A stretch of DNA of 64,000 nucleotides from Distichodus sexfasciatus (taxonomy: Eukaryota > Chordata > Actinopteri > Characiformes > Distichodontidae): the NCBI GenBank assembly GCA_032718565.1, contig JAVGVS010000011.1, positions 2,999,123 to 3,063,122 on the forward strand, written 5' to 3'. The position numbers and the translations under genes were made by a program. Shown here in pieces: positions 22,783-34,390 of this stretch (position 1 is its first letter; each line of letters opens with the position of its first letter). A model generated the notes under the pieces. The model was given only the letters and a program-made list of their open reading frames with translations, was not told the origin of the DNA and made no database searches.

Positions 22783-25700
22783 CTGGAGGGGAGGGCAAGA
22801 TGTGAAAATATGACACTTGAATACATACAGGTGTTGGACATTCCACATAATCAGTTCTGCAGCATTGCTAGACTGCAATATTAAGTGATCACCAAATATA
22901 TGTAAGGTAGGGCATTTATTGGACATTGCAATACTTAACGTAGTCTTGGGGAATAGTATTTACATGTATTTTTCCACATGTAAATATATCACAGTAAATC
23001 CCTATACCTACTCTCTCTAGCAAATTATAAGAAGTGTAGGGTGATTTTGTGATTTTTGGTTTTGCAGGATTCCTTTTACAAAATGACTTAAATATCTATT
23101 TAGAAAGAATCAATCTAGAATGTTTGGAATGGATTTTATATGGGAGTGTGTCTGCCTGGAAAATAAAATTTGGTATTTTAAAAAGGTGGAAAAAAGACCT
23201 TTTTTTCAAGGGTGAGTCACCCTTGTTTGAACGTTATCACGGAACCCTTTCAAATGATATCAGACTAATTTCTCTTGTAGATTTGTTATGGGAAATGATA
23301 ATCTGAGAGTTTAGTTGTTTTGGTTCTTTTAAAAAATATATAATGTAAAAAAGAAAGAACTGTGTGAGTTTTTCTTTGCATTAAACAGCAAAAAGGTTTG
23401 ATTTAATTTGCTTTGCACATCCTACAATACATTTCAACATTTGCAGATAAACAACACCCCTTTAGCAACTCTACTCCACCGTACAGGATTTTTTCAGTAT
23501 ATTTCCCACGTCTCGTACACATACCTCAGAGACAGCTCTATAACACTATGCAGTGGCCTTGGGTTATTACCACCTCACGCACAGGGCGCTATCTACTGCA
23601 GCACACTTCATAAATCACACCCAAGTTCAACATGTCCCTGACACTAAGAACTAACATTTAGAGAAAGGCTCTGTGCACAGTCCAGCCGGGTGCAGAAGGT
23701 TGGGTTTAAATCTTCTGTAGTTCTGTGCACCTGCTCTTGTACACAGGTGAAAGTGCTGCAAGTGGGGCAACACGTTGCTAAAAATGGAAAAATACACACT
23801 CGCCCCACTGTAGAACTGGCAGACAAGATTAAATTCTATTTACTCAACAGTTCCATTCTGAGTGTGTTTGGAGAGGGACTTTACTGACCTGTAGACCCAG
23901 TAGACCCTCAGAGGTCTACTGTAAGCACTTAAATGCTCACTAAAGCAGAAAGTGCTCCTTCTGAAGACCTACACGGTCGATTATTAGATGTGGGAGACTC
24001 TAAAACTTGGTAATAGCTTTCTAAACATAAATAATACTTACACTGTATTCAGACAGATTAGTAAAGGGAATTTCCATAAAAATTCTATAAAAATATAAAA
24101 GTTGTGGAATTGGTGGATAAAAACAATCAAATCTTCTAGATGCTTTGAATAAAAGGTGTACCTCAAAATAATCATGAAAAAGTACACTGCAAATCTGAAC
24201 CATGTCCAACTGCTTGTAAAGACTACATTTGCTCTCTATATAGTATATCACTGTTTCATTTTGCACCAACATCAGATCCTGACTGACTGCATGCATAATT
24301 TACTTGAAAATTACGAGTCTCCAGCAAACTGAAATAAGGAGCAGTCAGTCCTTTTGGGTTTTAGGATACTACAGAAATAACAGGTCTCAGTTCCCAGCAG
24401 TCAAATTCAATTTATTATATGGAACAACTTCTTCCACCGACATGGCCTGCTCCAGTCCAGCCAACTGTAGTGATTGCAAGGTTATTCCAGACCGTGATGC
24501 AAGAAACCTCCTGTTTGGAAAGTTTCTGCGGTGTGATTCAGAGCTTAAACTCTAACAGAAGGAAGCGTTTGTGCACATCCTTTTTGCATTAGACTACTTG
24601 AAACAGAAACCCTAGTCCTTGAAGACTCCGTGCCGTCCTGATCTGTAATCTATTCCAGTACCGAACTCACTTCCAACAAGACAATGACTGAGAACTTCTG
24701 CTCACCTCAGATTAAATCATGTCAGAGCCATGAGACTGGATTGTGAACTTTAAGATGCCTTTTTACAATTTATGCATCAAAAAAACCTTAATTGCATTAA
24801 ATGAGTGGCTGCTACGTGAGCGCCTACAGTCTACGCGGTTCTTGGAAGCCCATAAGAAATCCTGGGCCAGCGCGCTATTAAAAGAACATTGTTTTATGAG
24901 GGGAAAAATCTCTATTCTGAGGAAAAGCCACTTATGGATTTCAGTGGTGGTGGAACTCTGATGTGGAGAGTTGAATCAACTCAACCACTACAGGACCATA
25001 GCTGCCTGCCTAGAGGAAAACCCTAAATGTGTGTGTGTTTCTCTGTGTGTGTGTGTGTGTGATGTACGTAGATGGGAATTCCGTGCTTCCCCTGAATAAA
25101 AAGCATGTGCTGTCCAGTGTGTCTTGTGAAATCAGTTTGTGGACAAATCATAAGAGCCTTTTTATGCTAGCTGACTTCAGGGATCGTGACTCAGACTCAC
25201 GCTGAACAGGAGACGAGAGAGAAAGACAAAGATCAAGAGAGGGAGAGAGAGGGAGGGGGAGAGAGAGAGAGAGAGGGGGCTTCCCTCATTTAACGAGTAC
25301 TTTTTCCTCTATATTACTAAAAGCAGCTGGACCCACCTGGCCCTCCAACAGCACTGAGTGAAAGACAAAAGATGGAGCCTCTTCCAAGTTCAAAAGCGTT
25401 CATGAGAATGCAGATACCATTTAAGCAAACATGATCACAGTCAAAAGGTCAAGCTGAAACTGTTCCTGCATCCAAGCAGGACAATTCATCCCTGCCTACT
25501 CTCAGCAACGATTCCACGCCCTGGAAAATTTCTGTTAAGAATGTTAGGAGCAAAAGCGTCGCTGGAAAACAGGAAACTCAAAATAGTTCCTCTGTTCCTG
25601 TAGAGAGCTGAAGTTGCTCACGCACAACAAACTTTGCTCTATTGTATGGACAGACTCATTAAACACGTTCCATGTGTGTCATTGGTCTGAACATGTCACT

Positions 25701-26242
25701 TTACAGCAAGTCTCTGGTGTCATCATTGCCCAGTGCCAACGTAACATGGCAGGTTTTGCCTGTGGCTCTTACATTAGGTCGACTGAGAAACTAGTCTGAA
25801 TAATACAAACAAAATTCTAAACGTATATAGATGCTATTTAATTCAATTACATTTTATTGCTACTAGAAGATAATTTAATGTAAAAATATTTTACATAGTC
25901 CCATGACATTTATTTTTTATTTTTATAGAGAGTACATTTGTATTAATCAAATAATAAAAAGGTTAAAATAATTTTATTCTTAAGACACTTGTTCTTGGAA
26001 AATGAGCTCTATGCAAGCTTTCCTTTTGCATCAAACTGTAAAAAAGGTGTAGCACAATCTGTTTGATTATTTGTTATTTGTATTAATTGGCATTGATATT
26101 ACTCATGCGCAAATTGCGATAACGATGCTGGAACGATATATTGTGCAGCACTAATTTGGGAAAGTTCAGAACTTATTTTGCCCAAATGCAATACCGAATA
26201 AATAATTGCTATTCGAACTAAACAGCATAATAAAGCACTTAC
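22783..26242 (-). other. cav1: cav1 intron 2
   Basis: This 3.5-kb intron separates cav1 exons 2 and 3. It includes a GT tract (25031-25062) and a GA-rich tract (25213-25279). I see no other gene or recognisable transposon in it. Confidence 0.85.
25213..25279. repeat. GA-rich microsatellite
   Basis: Imperfect GAGAGA/GGGAGA runs fill this part of cav1 intron 2. Confidence 0.85.
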
Positions 26243-26410
26243 CTTGACTACATGGTCATTTAAATGTTTGGGGTCCCGGTTGACCAGGTCTATCTCCTTA
26301 GTGTGGACGTCCTGCATGGTTTTCTCGTTCAAACTGTCGTTATCCATGTCTTTATTGTTGGGTTTGTAAATGTTTCCCTGTTTCCTGATGAACGGCGAGT
26401 GGATATATTC
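26243..26410 (-). CDS. cav1: cav1 exon 2 (caveolin-1 N-terminal region)
   Basis: The 168-bp exon encodes residues 12-67, between a CCCTGCAG acceptor and the donor AAG|GTAAGT, both in phase 0. The translation includes RKQGNIYKPNN and HTKEIDLVNRDPKHLND, which are near-identical to the N-terminal block shared by vertebrate caveolin-1 proteins. It leads directly into the signature motif of exon 3. The human exon is one codon shorter, as I recall. Tyrosine 13 lies one position from the place of the mammalian Src target Tyr14. Confidence 0.97.
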
Positions 26411-27268
26411 CTGCAGGGGCCCAAGAAAACACAGATGATAGAAAGTTCCAATTAGAGGAGAGAGCGAGGAGAGACTCAGCGCTTTAGCCCGGCATGGGGA
26501 GGTTTTAAGCGGACAGGGAGGCAGCACCACACCCCTCACCAACTCACACCACCACCACAAGGGGGCATCCCCCAACACCCCCACAACGACCATGAGCTGT
26601 GAAGAGGCTTAAAAGTGTATAATGAGACAAATATTGGACTTTGCGTGAAAACATATGTTGTATAAAATTGCACCCTTATAAATAAAGATACACCAATAGA
26701 TTTGATCCAGCGATGCCAAACAGAAACATGGAGGTGGTTAAATCGCTTCCAAAAGCAACGTTTTAAAGGGAATTTCTATTTTCACACACTTTTACGTGAA
26801 ATGCAAAGATTGTGACGTAATTCTATGCTACGTAAAAGTATAGATATTGCAATGAATCATTTCAAAATTGTAAACTGTAAACGTTTACTCAGTTGCACGG
26901 ACACGCTTTACGCACGGGTACGCACAAGATTGCGACGCACTTAACGCGTTTACATGGAATTTTAAAAAATAAAAATAATGTGCAAAAATGTCTGTAGGAA
27001 GGGAGAGGTACCCCACCTTGTCCAGGGAAGTGTTAAGGCACTGACAGAAGGAGAGAGAGAGATGTCCACAAGAGCGTGCCAAAAGAGATAACGCGCGAGA
27101 ACTGGCGAATGAGCACGAAAACGTGCCAGACGTGCACATGCCCTGCATGGTTTATATGAGCTAAATCATGCTCGAGACCAAAAAACTCAGTTTCAACCCA
27201 TTATATATCTCATCAGAGATAATGTGAAATTATTCAGATGTTAGAGGGGAAAAGCATTCTGGGTTTAC
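26411..27268 (-). other. cav1: cav1 intron 1
   Basis: This is an 858-bp intron. A CpG-containing stretch near 26890-26960 (several ACGCAC/GCGACG words) stands out from the AT-rich surroundings, but I can assign no function to it. Confidence 0.8.
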
Positions 27269-27301
27269 CTCAGTTTCGCCGTCTTTCGGTCCTCCAGTCA
27301 T
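27269..27301 (-). CDS. cav1: cav1 exon 1 (start codon, 11 codons)
   Basis: The ATG at 27301-27299 has A at -3 and starts an 11-residue coding piece, MTGGPKDGETE, ending GAG|GTAAAC in phase 0. Vertebrate caveolin-1 genes have a similarly tiny first coding exon, and the human protein begins MSGGK. With exons 2 and 3 it gives 180 residues, against 178 in human. A short upstream ORF (ATG at 27342, five codons, stop at 27325) would lie in the leader if transcription starts beyond it. Confidence 0.92.
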
Positions 27302-27420
27302 ACTGTTCTGCGCCTGAAGTGCGATCAGAAGTGTGTGTCCATGCAATACAATGACTTTACAGAGGTAGCAATGTGGGAGGCGTCGGATGGGTGTCTTTAC
27401 ACACTCCTAAAGCTTTCTAA
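27302..27420 (-). promoter_or_regulatory. cav1: cav1 proximal promoter and leader (position inferred)
   Basis: This is the sequence just upstream of the cav1 start. It includes a GC-rich word (GGGAGGCG on the plus strand, around 27375) and, further up, CTATTTAG, which partly resembles TATA or MEF2 sites. No element is strong enough to place the transcription start. Confidence 0.3.
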
Positions 27421-29849
27421 ATAGTCTCCTACCAAGGTATAGATTTCCAGAAAGTACCTTTACTATAAAGCCTTCTGCATGACGTGGAGAAAATGAGCTT
27501 AATCAAATGAGCTTAATCACACTTTGGGCATCAATGTTTCTTCAGTAGCATCACTCTTTGACACCCTTTCCTTTTTTTTTTTTTTTAAATCAAGAGACTG
27601 ACACTGACGGAATGTATTCAAACTAGCAAACTTCAGCTATTAGTCCTGTGGATTACAAAAATGAACTTCCTCACGCTCACATAAAACTGGATCTGTGTCT
27701 CTGTCTTCTGTCTAGACAAATATTCACTGTAAGGAACGAAACCTTAACCTGCCATTAGTCTGCCACTCAAGGAATTACGCAGTGTTAGTGGTGGGAATAT
27801 TGACGTGGGTTTTTTTCCGAATGAGGGGCATAATTGGCCTCTGTAGCTGCCTCTGATGAAGGGGTCCCTCAGTTCACCAGCTCGGTGTTTAAACTGGAAC
27901 CCGGTGACTGCTCTGAAGTGCGTCTGCGTTCCTGCATCGTTCACCTCTAAGTGATATAATAGTGAAATATCTGTGAGCTTTCATCAGTCTTTAGTTGCAC
28001 ATTTCTTCATCTTGTTCTTACGTTATTTCATTTCCTACAGACACACCCTGGTTGGTTTAGGTGTGAGCCAGTATGCAAAGACATGCAAAATGAGCGCAGG
28101 CTTTTGCTGGAAGAAAGTCACTGAGATAAGTGTCATATCTAAGAGGTGGTAAGATAGTAAAATCACATTTATGAATAAAGACAAGATACACCTTAGGGCA
28201 GTTGAACTGTAAATAGTGTCAAATTAAAGTTGAAACTGTTGACATAAAACTTTATTTTACTCACCACGTAATAGCTTACTTTTTAGTGTATTTTTGCCCA
28301 GCAAGTGGTTACTCAGATATTAAGATAATATTAAGAATAGTATTTTTTACTCAGAAGTGACTGTAACTTAGATATCTTCGAACCCACCTGGTAATCCACC
28401 TTTATCAATGGTGGATGCTTCTGCATTAAATATGAATACAATCCTCTGTTGCAACATGCATTTGCACAGTCTAAGCAGATGTGTAACGTCTGTCTAGAAC
28501 TTTTTGCTTTATGAATCTCTCCCTTCTTGTACTGTTAATCCCCCTCAGGCAGAAAGCAATATGTCTTGCCATGTTCCATGCTGCAGTCTATTAAGAAGAA
28601 TGGTGCCCAGAGCAAAATGGAGACTGGAGTGATTTATGTTTGGCCGTCATTTATTTACTAAAATCCCACCAGTTATTAAAGAAGATGCAAAAAGGGTTGA
28701 AAGAGAGAGAGAAACAGAAAGAGATAGAATAACATTTCATTATAGTTTATTTGGCAAAGTATGAGGCTTTGGCTCAGATCTCTTTGGTTTTTCTTTAATG
28801 AGCTCTGATGCACTCTGCGTTTTTGTTACATTACATCACTCGGTAAGAAGGAGGAATAAAGAACACCTGAATGCCTTGTGTTCCATTCCATAAATAAGCC
28901 TTCCATTTTCTCTGAGAGGGTACACATACACACTCACATGCACACACACATAAACACATGCACACAAGTAGCACTTCTAAATGCAGTAATGCAAAGCGCA
29001 CACACTGCAAAATTATGCAGCAATATATTAATCTCTAAAATTAACTGATACATTACAGCATGTCTGGAATGTTACATTAGTCGGCAGAGCCATCTGCCAT
29101 ACAGAACAATACAACTTATACATTAGTTTACTGATATTTCATAATCACCATAATATGAAAAGTTTCAAAACATTTGAATAGTAAGTCAACTGATGTTCAT
29201 ATGTGTTAACTGCAGTATAAATATCAATAATAAAGACAATACAAAAGCTCTAGTAGCCTGCACCAGTTTTGTCTGTTCCCTGTTTTTCTCATTGTAAGCA
29301 TACACTATTTGCACACTATGTAGTAGCATCAATTCAGATCTAAGCACACCTAAGAATGCAATAAGCTGCATCTTACTCTTCTAAATGCTTCACTATGAAC
29401 AAAGAAAATTATTCCAATCCATACAATTGAATGCACTTTATCATATTCTATACAAAACTTATAAACACAAATAGTTTAAATATAAAATTGCAATGTGAAA
29501 GCATTTTTGTCTGTATGTTCTAACAGAAGTCACAACTTTACAGTGGAATGAATAGAGTATAATGTGGATTTATATAAAACTGAAATGATCTTCTTTTGCC
29601 GTTTGTTCCACATGCAACATGCAGTTGTCCTACTGGAGAGTAATTGTGTATAAACATGTAACCCAGGCCAAGGCAAACACCCCAGATTCTGCTAAAATGC
29701 TTATTCACAGCAGCATCAAGAACACGGGTGTGACTGAAGAGGTCTAAGCTCAGGCAAAATGTAAGCTCTCAAGTAGGAGACAGCGTGTGATGGGGAACAT
29801 CTGTGCAGCTTTAGGCGTTGGTCGATCAGCCACGGGGCCTTTAAGCTTT
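27421..29849. other. cav1-cav2 spacer including probable cav2 3'UTR
   Basis: No coding exon is visible. The part nearest cav2 should be its 3'UTR. On the minus strand two AATAAA hexamers occur at 28746-28751 and 28650-28655, about 1.1-1.2 kb past the stop. CA-rich simple sequence lies at 28920-28970. Confidence 0.6.
28650..28751 (-). terminator. cav2: Candidate cav2 polyadenylation signals (two AATAAA)
   Basis: Minus-strand AATAAA hexamers at 28746-28751 and 28650-28655 are the first canonical ones that I found downstream of the cav2 stop. They would give a 3'UTR of about 1.1-1.2 kb. This rests on the hexamers alone. Confidence 0.35.
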
Positions 29850-30000
29850 TCAGTTTTGCATGGTCTTGATGTTGATAGAGGACAGGCACCTGCCCACGCT
29901 GTAGAAGAGGGGCCCCACGAACATGTCGGTCAGGCTGGACCAGACCACCCTGATGGAGGGAAGGGCCATCATGAAGCTCTGTACCAGGGGCATCACAATC
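29850..30000 (-). CDS. cav2: cav2 exon 3 (caveolin-2 C-terminus, stop)
   Basis: The exon follows a TCATCTAG acceptor, completes the split tryptophan codon (TG|G, W113) and encodes 49 more residues to a TGA at 29852-29850. Segments such as IVMPLVQSFMMALPSI and PLFYSVGRCLSSINI match the membrane-proximal C-terminal domain of caveolin-2. The total length of 162 residues equals that of the human protein. No alternative reading is needed. Confidence 0.95.
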
Positions 30001-31194
30001 CTAGATGAGAAAAAAATATACACAAGTCAGTCCAACAGTAGTACTACTGTCATCATCATTTATTGACAACTTTTTCCCTGCAGGTATAGAAGTCATAAAA
30101 TTAATTTTGAGGTCTAATAGGTCTCCATAGACGTTCTCTTCTCACTGGGCCAGTGAGTGGAGATAACAATACTCTTATGTTTCCTAATCCTTTACTGCAG
30201 GTGTTTCCTCTATAGTCGGCTGCTCTTGCACCCACCTCACTGAATCAGAGGCAACATCGCCAACTACACTCTATGGCAGAAAGTAGTAAATGGCAGCACA
30301 CTATGTTCATCCACACTGTGTTCTTATCCACCCAATACTGATGTCTGCAACATATAACAATGGGGCATAAATGGTGAAATTTTACAGAATTCTCAAAACC
30401 TCCCATAGTAAAAGTCTTTGTCCAGTGGTAGGTAAACAGAGACATTTAGTGTGGACAAACATGCTCAGAAAAATTAATGAGTGTTTGTACTTCTTTCTAG
30501 GCACTCCTACGGAACAAGGACTGATCTTATCTGCATTGTTTTTAATAGACACCGGTTTCTAAGCATGTAAGCAGTCCTGATGCTGGTTCCCACGAGTTCT
30601 GAACAACTATACTATTATAAAATTGTGTGGTTTTAGCTGCACACCATCTTAAGCTGGTCACAAGTCTTTTTGGACTACTGGCAAATCAGCTTAAATTGCT
30701 TAAAACCTCTGCAGGTGTATATTGATCTTTTGAGTAGGGTGTATAGCCTGACAGTAAACACTGGATGCGGCCTTATAATTCCAACCCAAACTATACAATA
30801 AAAATTAGTCTGGGTTTTCAAACAAATGTGAGAAAATGTGGAAGAGTCAAAGTGAGAAGCAACGCCAGAATGCTAAAAGTCTCACAAGAGTTGCATAAAG
30901 TCAGTTTCACTATCAGCTGACACTTGGAATGTAGTATTTTGTGCAAGATCTTTTAGTTTTGGACACACACCACGTACCAACTCATCAACATAAGACCACA
31001 GGACTACAATGTATGAAAAGCCATTCAGGGTTCCCTTTGTGTTTCATCTTTTCCATTTTTCCCTTCTTTTTTTCATCTAATAACAGTCTGTATCTTGGTG
31101 GGCAGCACCCAAAGCAAATATGCTGAAAATGGGGCTGTGGAAAACGTGCCCGAGAGCCAGAAAGCTTTTTTACCAACAAGGAGCCTTTTCATAC
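30001..31194 (-). other. cav2: cav2 intron 2
   Basis: This 1.2-kb intron separates exons 2 and 3. It shows nothing recognisable beyond AT-rich sequence. Confidence 0.85.
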
Positions 31195-31382
31195 CAAATA
31201 TGTATACAGCTGAGGAGCCCGAAAACAATCCCAGCGACGAATGCCATGGGGATGGCCAGAAGTGTGGTAAGGAGTCGGTAGAAAATGTATTTGATAAGCT
31301 CAAAGATGGCATGGCTGCCAATCCAGACTCTGTCAAAGCTGTGTGTGGAGCTGGGCTCAGCGATGATGTCCTCAAAGTCAAC
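31195..31382 (-). CDS. cav2: cav2 exon 2 (signature motif, scaffolding-like domain, membrane hairpin)
   Basis: Caveolin-2 hetero-oligomerises with caveolin-1, which stabilises it and carries it to caveolae. This 188-bp exon, the same size as the human one as I recall, encodes residues 51-112 and two bases of W113. It contains FEDIIAEP (53-60), the scaffolding-like segment (67-86, beginning DRVWIGSH) and the hydrophobic hairpin (about 87-113, LLAIPMAFVAGIVFGLLSC). The acceptor is CTCATCAG and the donor TTTG|GTATGA, in phase 2. The neighbouring cav1 has the related FEDVIAEP with a different scaffold, so the paralogues are clearly distinct. Confidence 0.96.
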
Positions 31383-32024
31383 CTGATGAGCAAAACAACA
31401 GTCAGACAAACAGTGTAAAACAACACAGAAACAACAGTGTTGAAGGTACTGAAATTATTAAGCAACAGAAATATACTCAAGCCATTATCAAGCCCCATAG
31501 TCCATATGCATGACATCTGGAGTACATGTATATTAATTAAGTGCAAATTAACTGATAAATGAATCCTATAATCTATGGCATCTTGAGCACAAGTGTCACA
31601 AATTTCAGTTAAACGAATGATCATTAACATTTGATAATACAAATTGTCTAAATGATAATTATTTTAGAACAATTGAAAATCTTATGGTCATCTTCATGTT
31701 AGTTGCATTATGGAAAATACAATAGATTTTAATATTAACATAGTAAAACGTTTAATTATAATATGACGTTTTGTTATTTTTTAAAAAGAAATGATGAAAT
31801 ACATTGCATGATATCTTGCAAAATATTAAATGTTGCCTAAGATAACTCCATAGTGGAATCTGTGACCGTGGGTCAAACCACACGACGCAAGGTGATTAAT
31901 AATAACATCAAAGTGACTAACGAGGTAGTCTGAAGACTGGGCCTGGAATATTATCACATTAGACACCGGTTTCTGTAATATTTAATAAATTAATAGAGTG
32001 GTGTGTACAGGAAGTGTGTTTTAC
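31383..32024 (-). other. cav2: cav2 intron 1
   Basis: This 642-bp AT-rich intron separates exons 1 and 2. No other feature is seen. Confidence 0.85.
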
Positions 32025-32174
32025 CTTTAGGTGCGTGTTGATGTCATGGGGGTCTCGGTCCGGCTCCGTCGTGTAAAGTTTCTCTTTCTTCAGCAGAAAA
32101 GGCTCGATGGAGCGGGTGAAAATCTCCTCGTCCATCAGCACGCTGCTCTCCGCTTTCTCCTTCTCCAGACCCAT
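32025..32174 (-). CDS. cav2: cav2 exon 1 (start codon, 50 codons)
   Basis: The ATG at 32174-32172 lies in a strong context (G at -3 and G at +4) and begins MGLEKEKAE, the conserved caveolin-2 start (human MGLETEKAD). The 150-bp exon ends CTAAAG|GTAAAA in phase 0 after DRDPHDINTHLK, the caveolin-2 counterpart of the caveolin-1 DRDPKHLN block. The reading frame stays open for 41 more codons upstream, but that part is CpG-rich leader without family similarity, so the conserved Met was chosen. Positions equivalent to human phosphotyrosines 19 and 27 are not tyrosine. Tyr34 is the only tyrosine in this exon. Confidence 0.95.
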
Positions 32175-32310
32175 CGCGGCGGTGCACAAAACAGCGAGTC
32201 GCGCCGCGGAGCTCGCGCGCTCAGACCGGACTGCTGTGTGAGCGTGCAGCCGGAGACACGCGCGCGCACATGAACGCGCACGCACGCGCACAGACACACG
32301 GAAGCAGGTT
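32175..32310 (-). promoter_or_regulatory. cav2: cav2 CpG-rich leader/promoter with alternating GC tract
   Basis: CpG-dense sequence immediately precedes the cav2 ATG. At 32256-32300 it becomes a run of alternating purine-pyrimidine CG/CA steps (ACACGCGCGCGCACA and ACGCGCACGCACGCGCA). It is the likely leader and core promoter. No TATA box is seen. Confidence 0.5.
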
Positions 32311-32504
32311 TTTCACAAACCGCTTAACCTATCAATCAATTTATTTACAGTAATAATAATATTGATTAACCACTAATGCTTTCCCCATAAACCTACACCT
32401 AATTCCAAAACGAGCTGGGGTCTGTTAATTAATTAAGTCAATCCCTGGAATAAATTCTAATGTAATTATTCAGAGATCAAGAATTTGGGGGAAATATGCA
32501 ATAA

Positions 32505-32506
<2 letters not shown>

Positions 32507-32571
<65 letters not shown>

Positions 32572-32604
32572 TAAACATTGTTGTTGTTGTTGTTGTTGTT
32601 GTTG
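32507..32604. repeat. Compound microsatellite (TTA)n then (TTG)n
   Basis: About 21 TTA units (32507-32571) are followed, after a short gap, by about 8 TTG units (32579-32604). The array sits about 330 bp upstream of the cav2 start codon. Confidence 0.97.
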
Positions 32605-34219
32605 CAAAATTTTGTTTTATTTTATTTGTTCACCTATCAGAAAATTAAAAACCAAGACATCACCAAGGACCTTAGTATTCTTGGAACCAATATATTATTA
32701 TTTTTTAATTAAAACACGTTTCACAAATGTTTTATTATTTCGTTTATTTAGGTCTTTAATCTGATCACATTAAACACAGTAAAACACTTTATTAAAAAAA
32801 AAAAAGTACTAAATATTAAAGTTGATCAAGTTCATCTTTTTTTCTTTCCAATCCACAGTGGATCATAGTTTTCTGCATATTGATTTTATCAAAAGTTTTA
32901 CACCTCAAGCACTTCCTTAACAAATGTATAAAACCACAAAAGAATCAAGAGAGCAGTTGCCGTTTTGTCCTCTAGTGGAGAGGTTATACCTTAACAAGGC
33001 TCATAAGATGACTGAAGGATCCATCTTCAGCCTTTCCTTTAAAAAAAGAAAGTTTTGCCTGTTATAAACATAGATATGACTTAGATATGCAAACATAGAC
33101 ATGTTTTTTTAAATTTCATGACTACCCATATCTCTATGGTATATTTGACCCTTCTCTATGTGTCAGCGCTGCATCCAAACTGATGGACCAAACAGAAAGG
33201 GCATTGTGTTGAAAACAGTTATGGGGAGCGAAAAAGAGAGAAGCCTTTGTACATCCAGCTCAAACAGTGGAGCGAGAGCAATGCATTCTGCTTTGAGAGA
33301 CACACAATACCGTACTTAATCCACCTGGATAAACTTGTGGTGAGTTTCTGACAGCAAAGCATCAGAGTGTATGTAAGCATTGTGATGCAGATTGTGTTTG
33401 GGTGTGTTTGACTCTCATTAAAGCAGTATTCTGCAAGAGGCTGCATGTGGGAATCTTGGTGCTCACTAGATGCACGTGTCATGATCCCAAAAGCTGGTCA
33501 GCATAAACAGATCACATCGATGTACATTTCCTAAAAACAACAGACTTGTATCACATAAAGACCTCATCATAGAATAATACAGAGATATGGAGCTGTCATG
33601 ATTTATTCCTCATCTGAAGTAAAAATTTGTCCTACAGTATACTAGTTGAGGTAACAAGCAATGCACATCGCATAAGCTGGTCAGAGCTAATTCTGAAATA
33701 GCTATCATGCTTTACATTTCGGTTTAGAAAATTATCTGAATGGCACTTTCCACTGGCAAGCAAGTAATTAGCTGTTTTGATGTCATAAAGCCAGGGTGAT
33801 AGTTTTATCCCCAATTTAGCTTATTGAAAGACTAATAATTAATCAATTTTTAGTGATGAGATATTGCCACGTTATCACACTGAAGCCTAGCATACTGTGT
33901 CATTGTCCTTGTGAAGACGGACTTGTTCCAATAATTTGTAATGAATTAGCCAAATTTGACATTCCTGAAGCTATATGCAGTCCTGACCGGATTGATCCAA
34001 GTGTGGAATGCGGCGACAGGCTTCCTCTTGCCTGATGAGGATGAAAAACAACGTTATCAGTGAGGTCGCCACCAACTGTGACTTCCTGACTAAACATAAC
34101 AGGCCAGCTGCAATGAGAAAGTCCTGGAAGGGCCTAAAAAACCACAGTTGGGTCCTGAGCAAGGTCTTTAGCGCCAAATTACTTTTTTTGAGACACTCTT
34201 TTCCAGAGCAAAACATTTC

Positions 34220-34390
34220 CTAATTATTTTAGCAGTCTCCCTGGAGCAACTTGGGGTTAAGGATCTTGATCAAAGTCCTGGTGGTGGTAGTTCTGGCAGC
34301 AGAATAGAGCTGGACTTAATCCTCGGACCTCTTGGACTGTAGGTGAGTATCCGACCACTACACTGCAACCAACTTTCCGGCATGGCTTTA
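34220..34390 (-). repeat. Dispersed repeat fragment ('gtctccctggagcaact')
   Basis: The words CAGTCTCCCTGGAGCAACTT, GGATCTTGATCAAAG, GTGGTGGTAGTTCTGGCAGC and CCGACCACTACACTGCAACC recur in similar order at 56050-56135 and 58860-58955. It belongs to the same dispersed family as the copy at 4975-5095, seen from another part and orientation. Confidence 0.5.

Noticed and set aside
23049..23306. 85-codon open frame in cav1 intron 2 that could be a LINE remnant
   Set aside because: No reverse transcriptase or endonuclease motif is visible, and nothing flanking supports a LINE.
32175..32297. N-terminal extension of cav2 by 41 codons
   Set aside because: It is CpG-rich leader with arginine/alanine composition and no caveolin similarity. 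The conserved caveolin-2 start is at 32174. It is kept only as a possible isoform.
33853..34223. Overlapping open frames on both strands near 34 kb
   Set aside because: They are short and unrelated to known proteins as far as I can tell, and one runs towards a dispersed repeat fragment.
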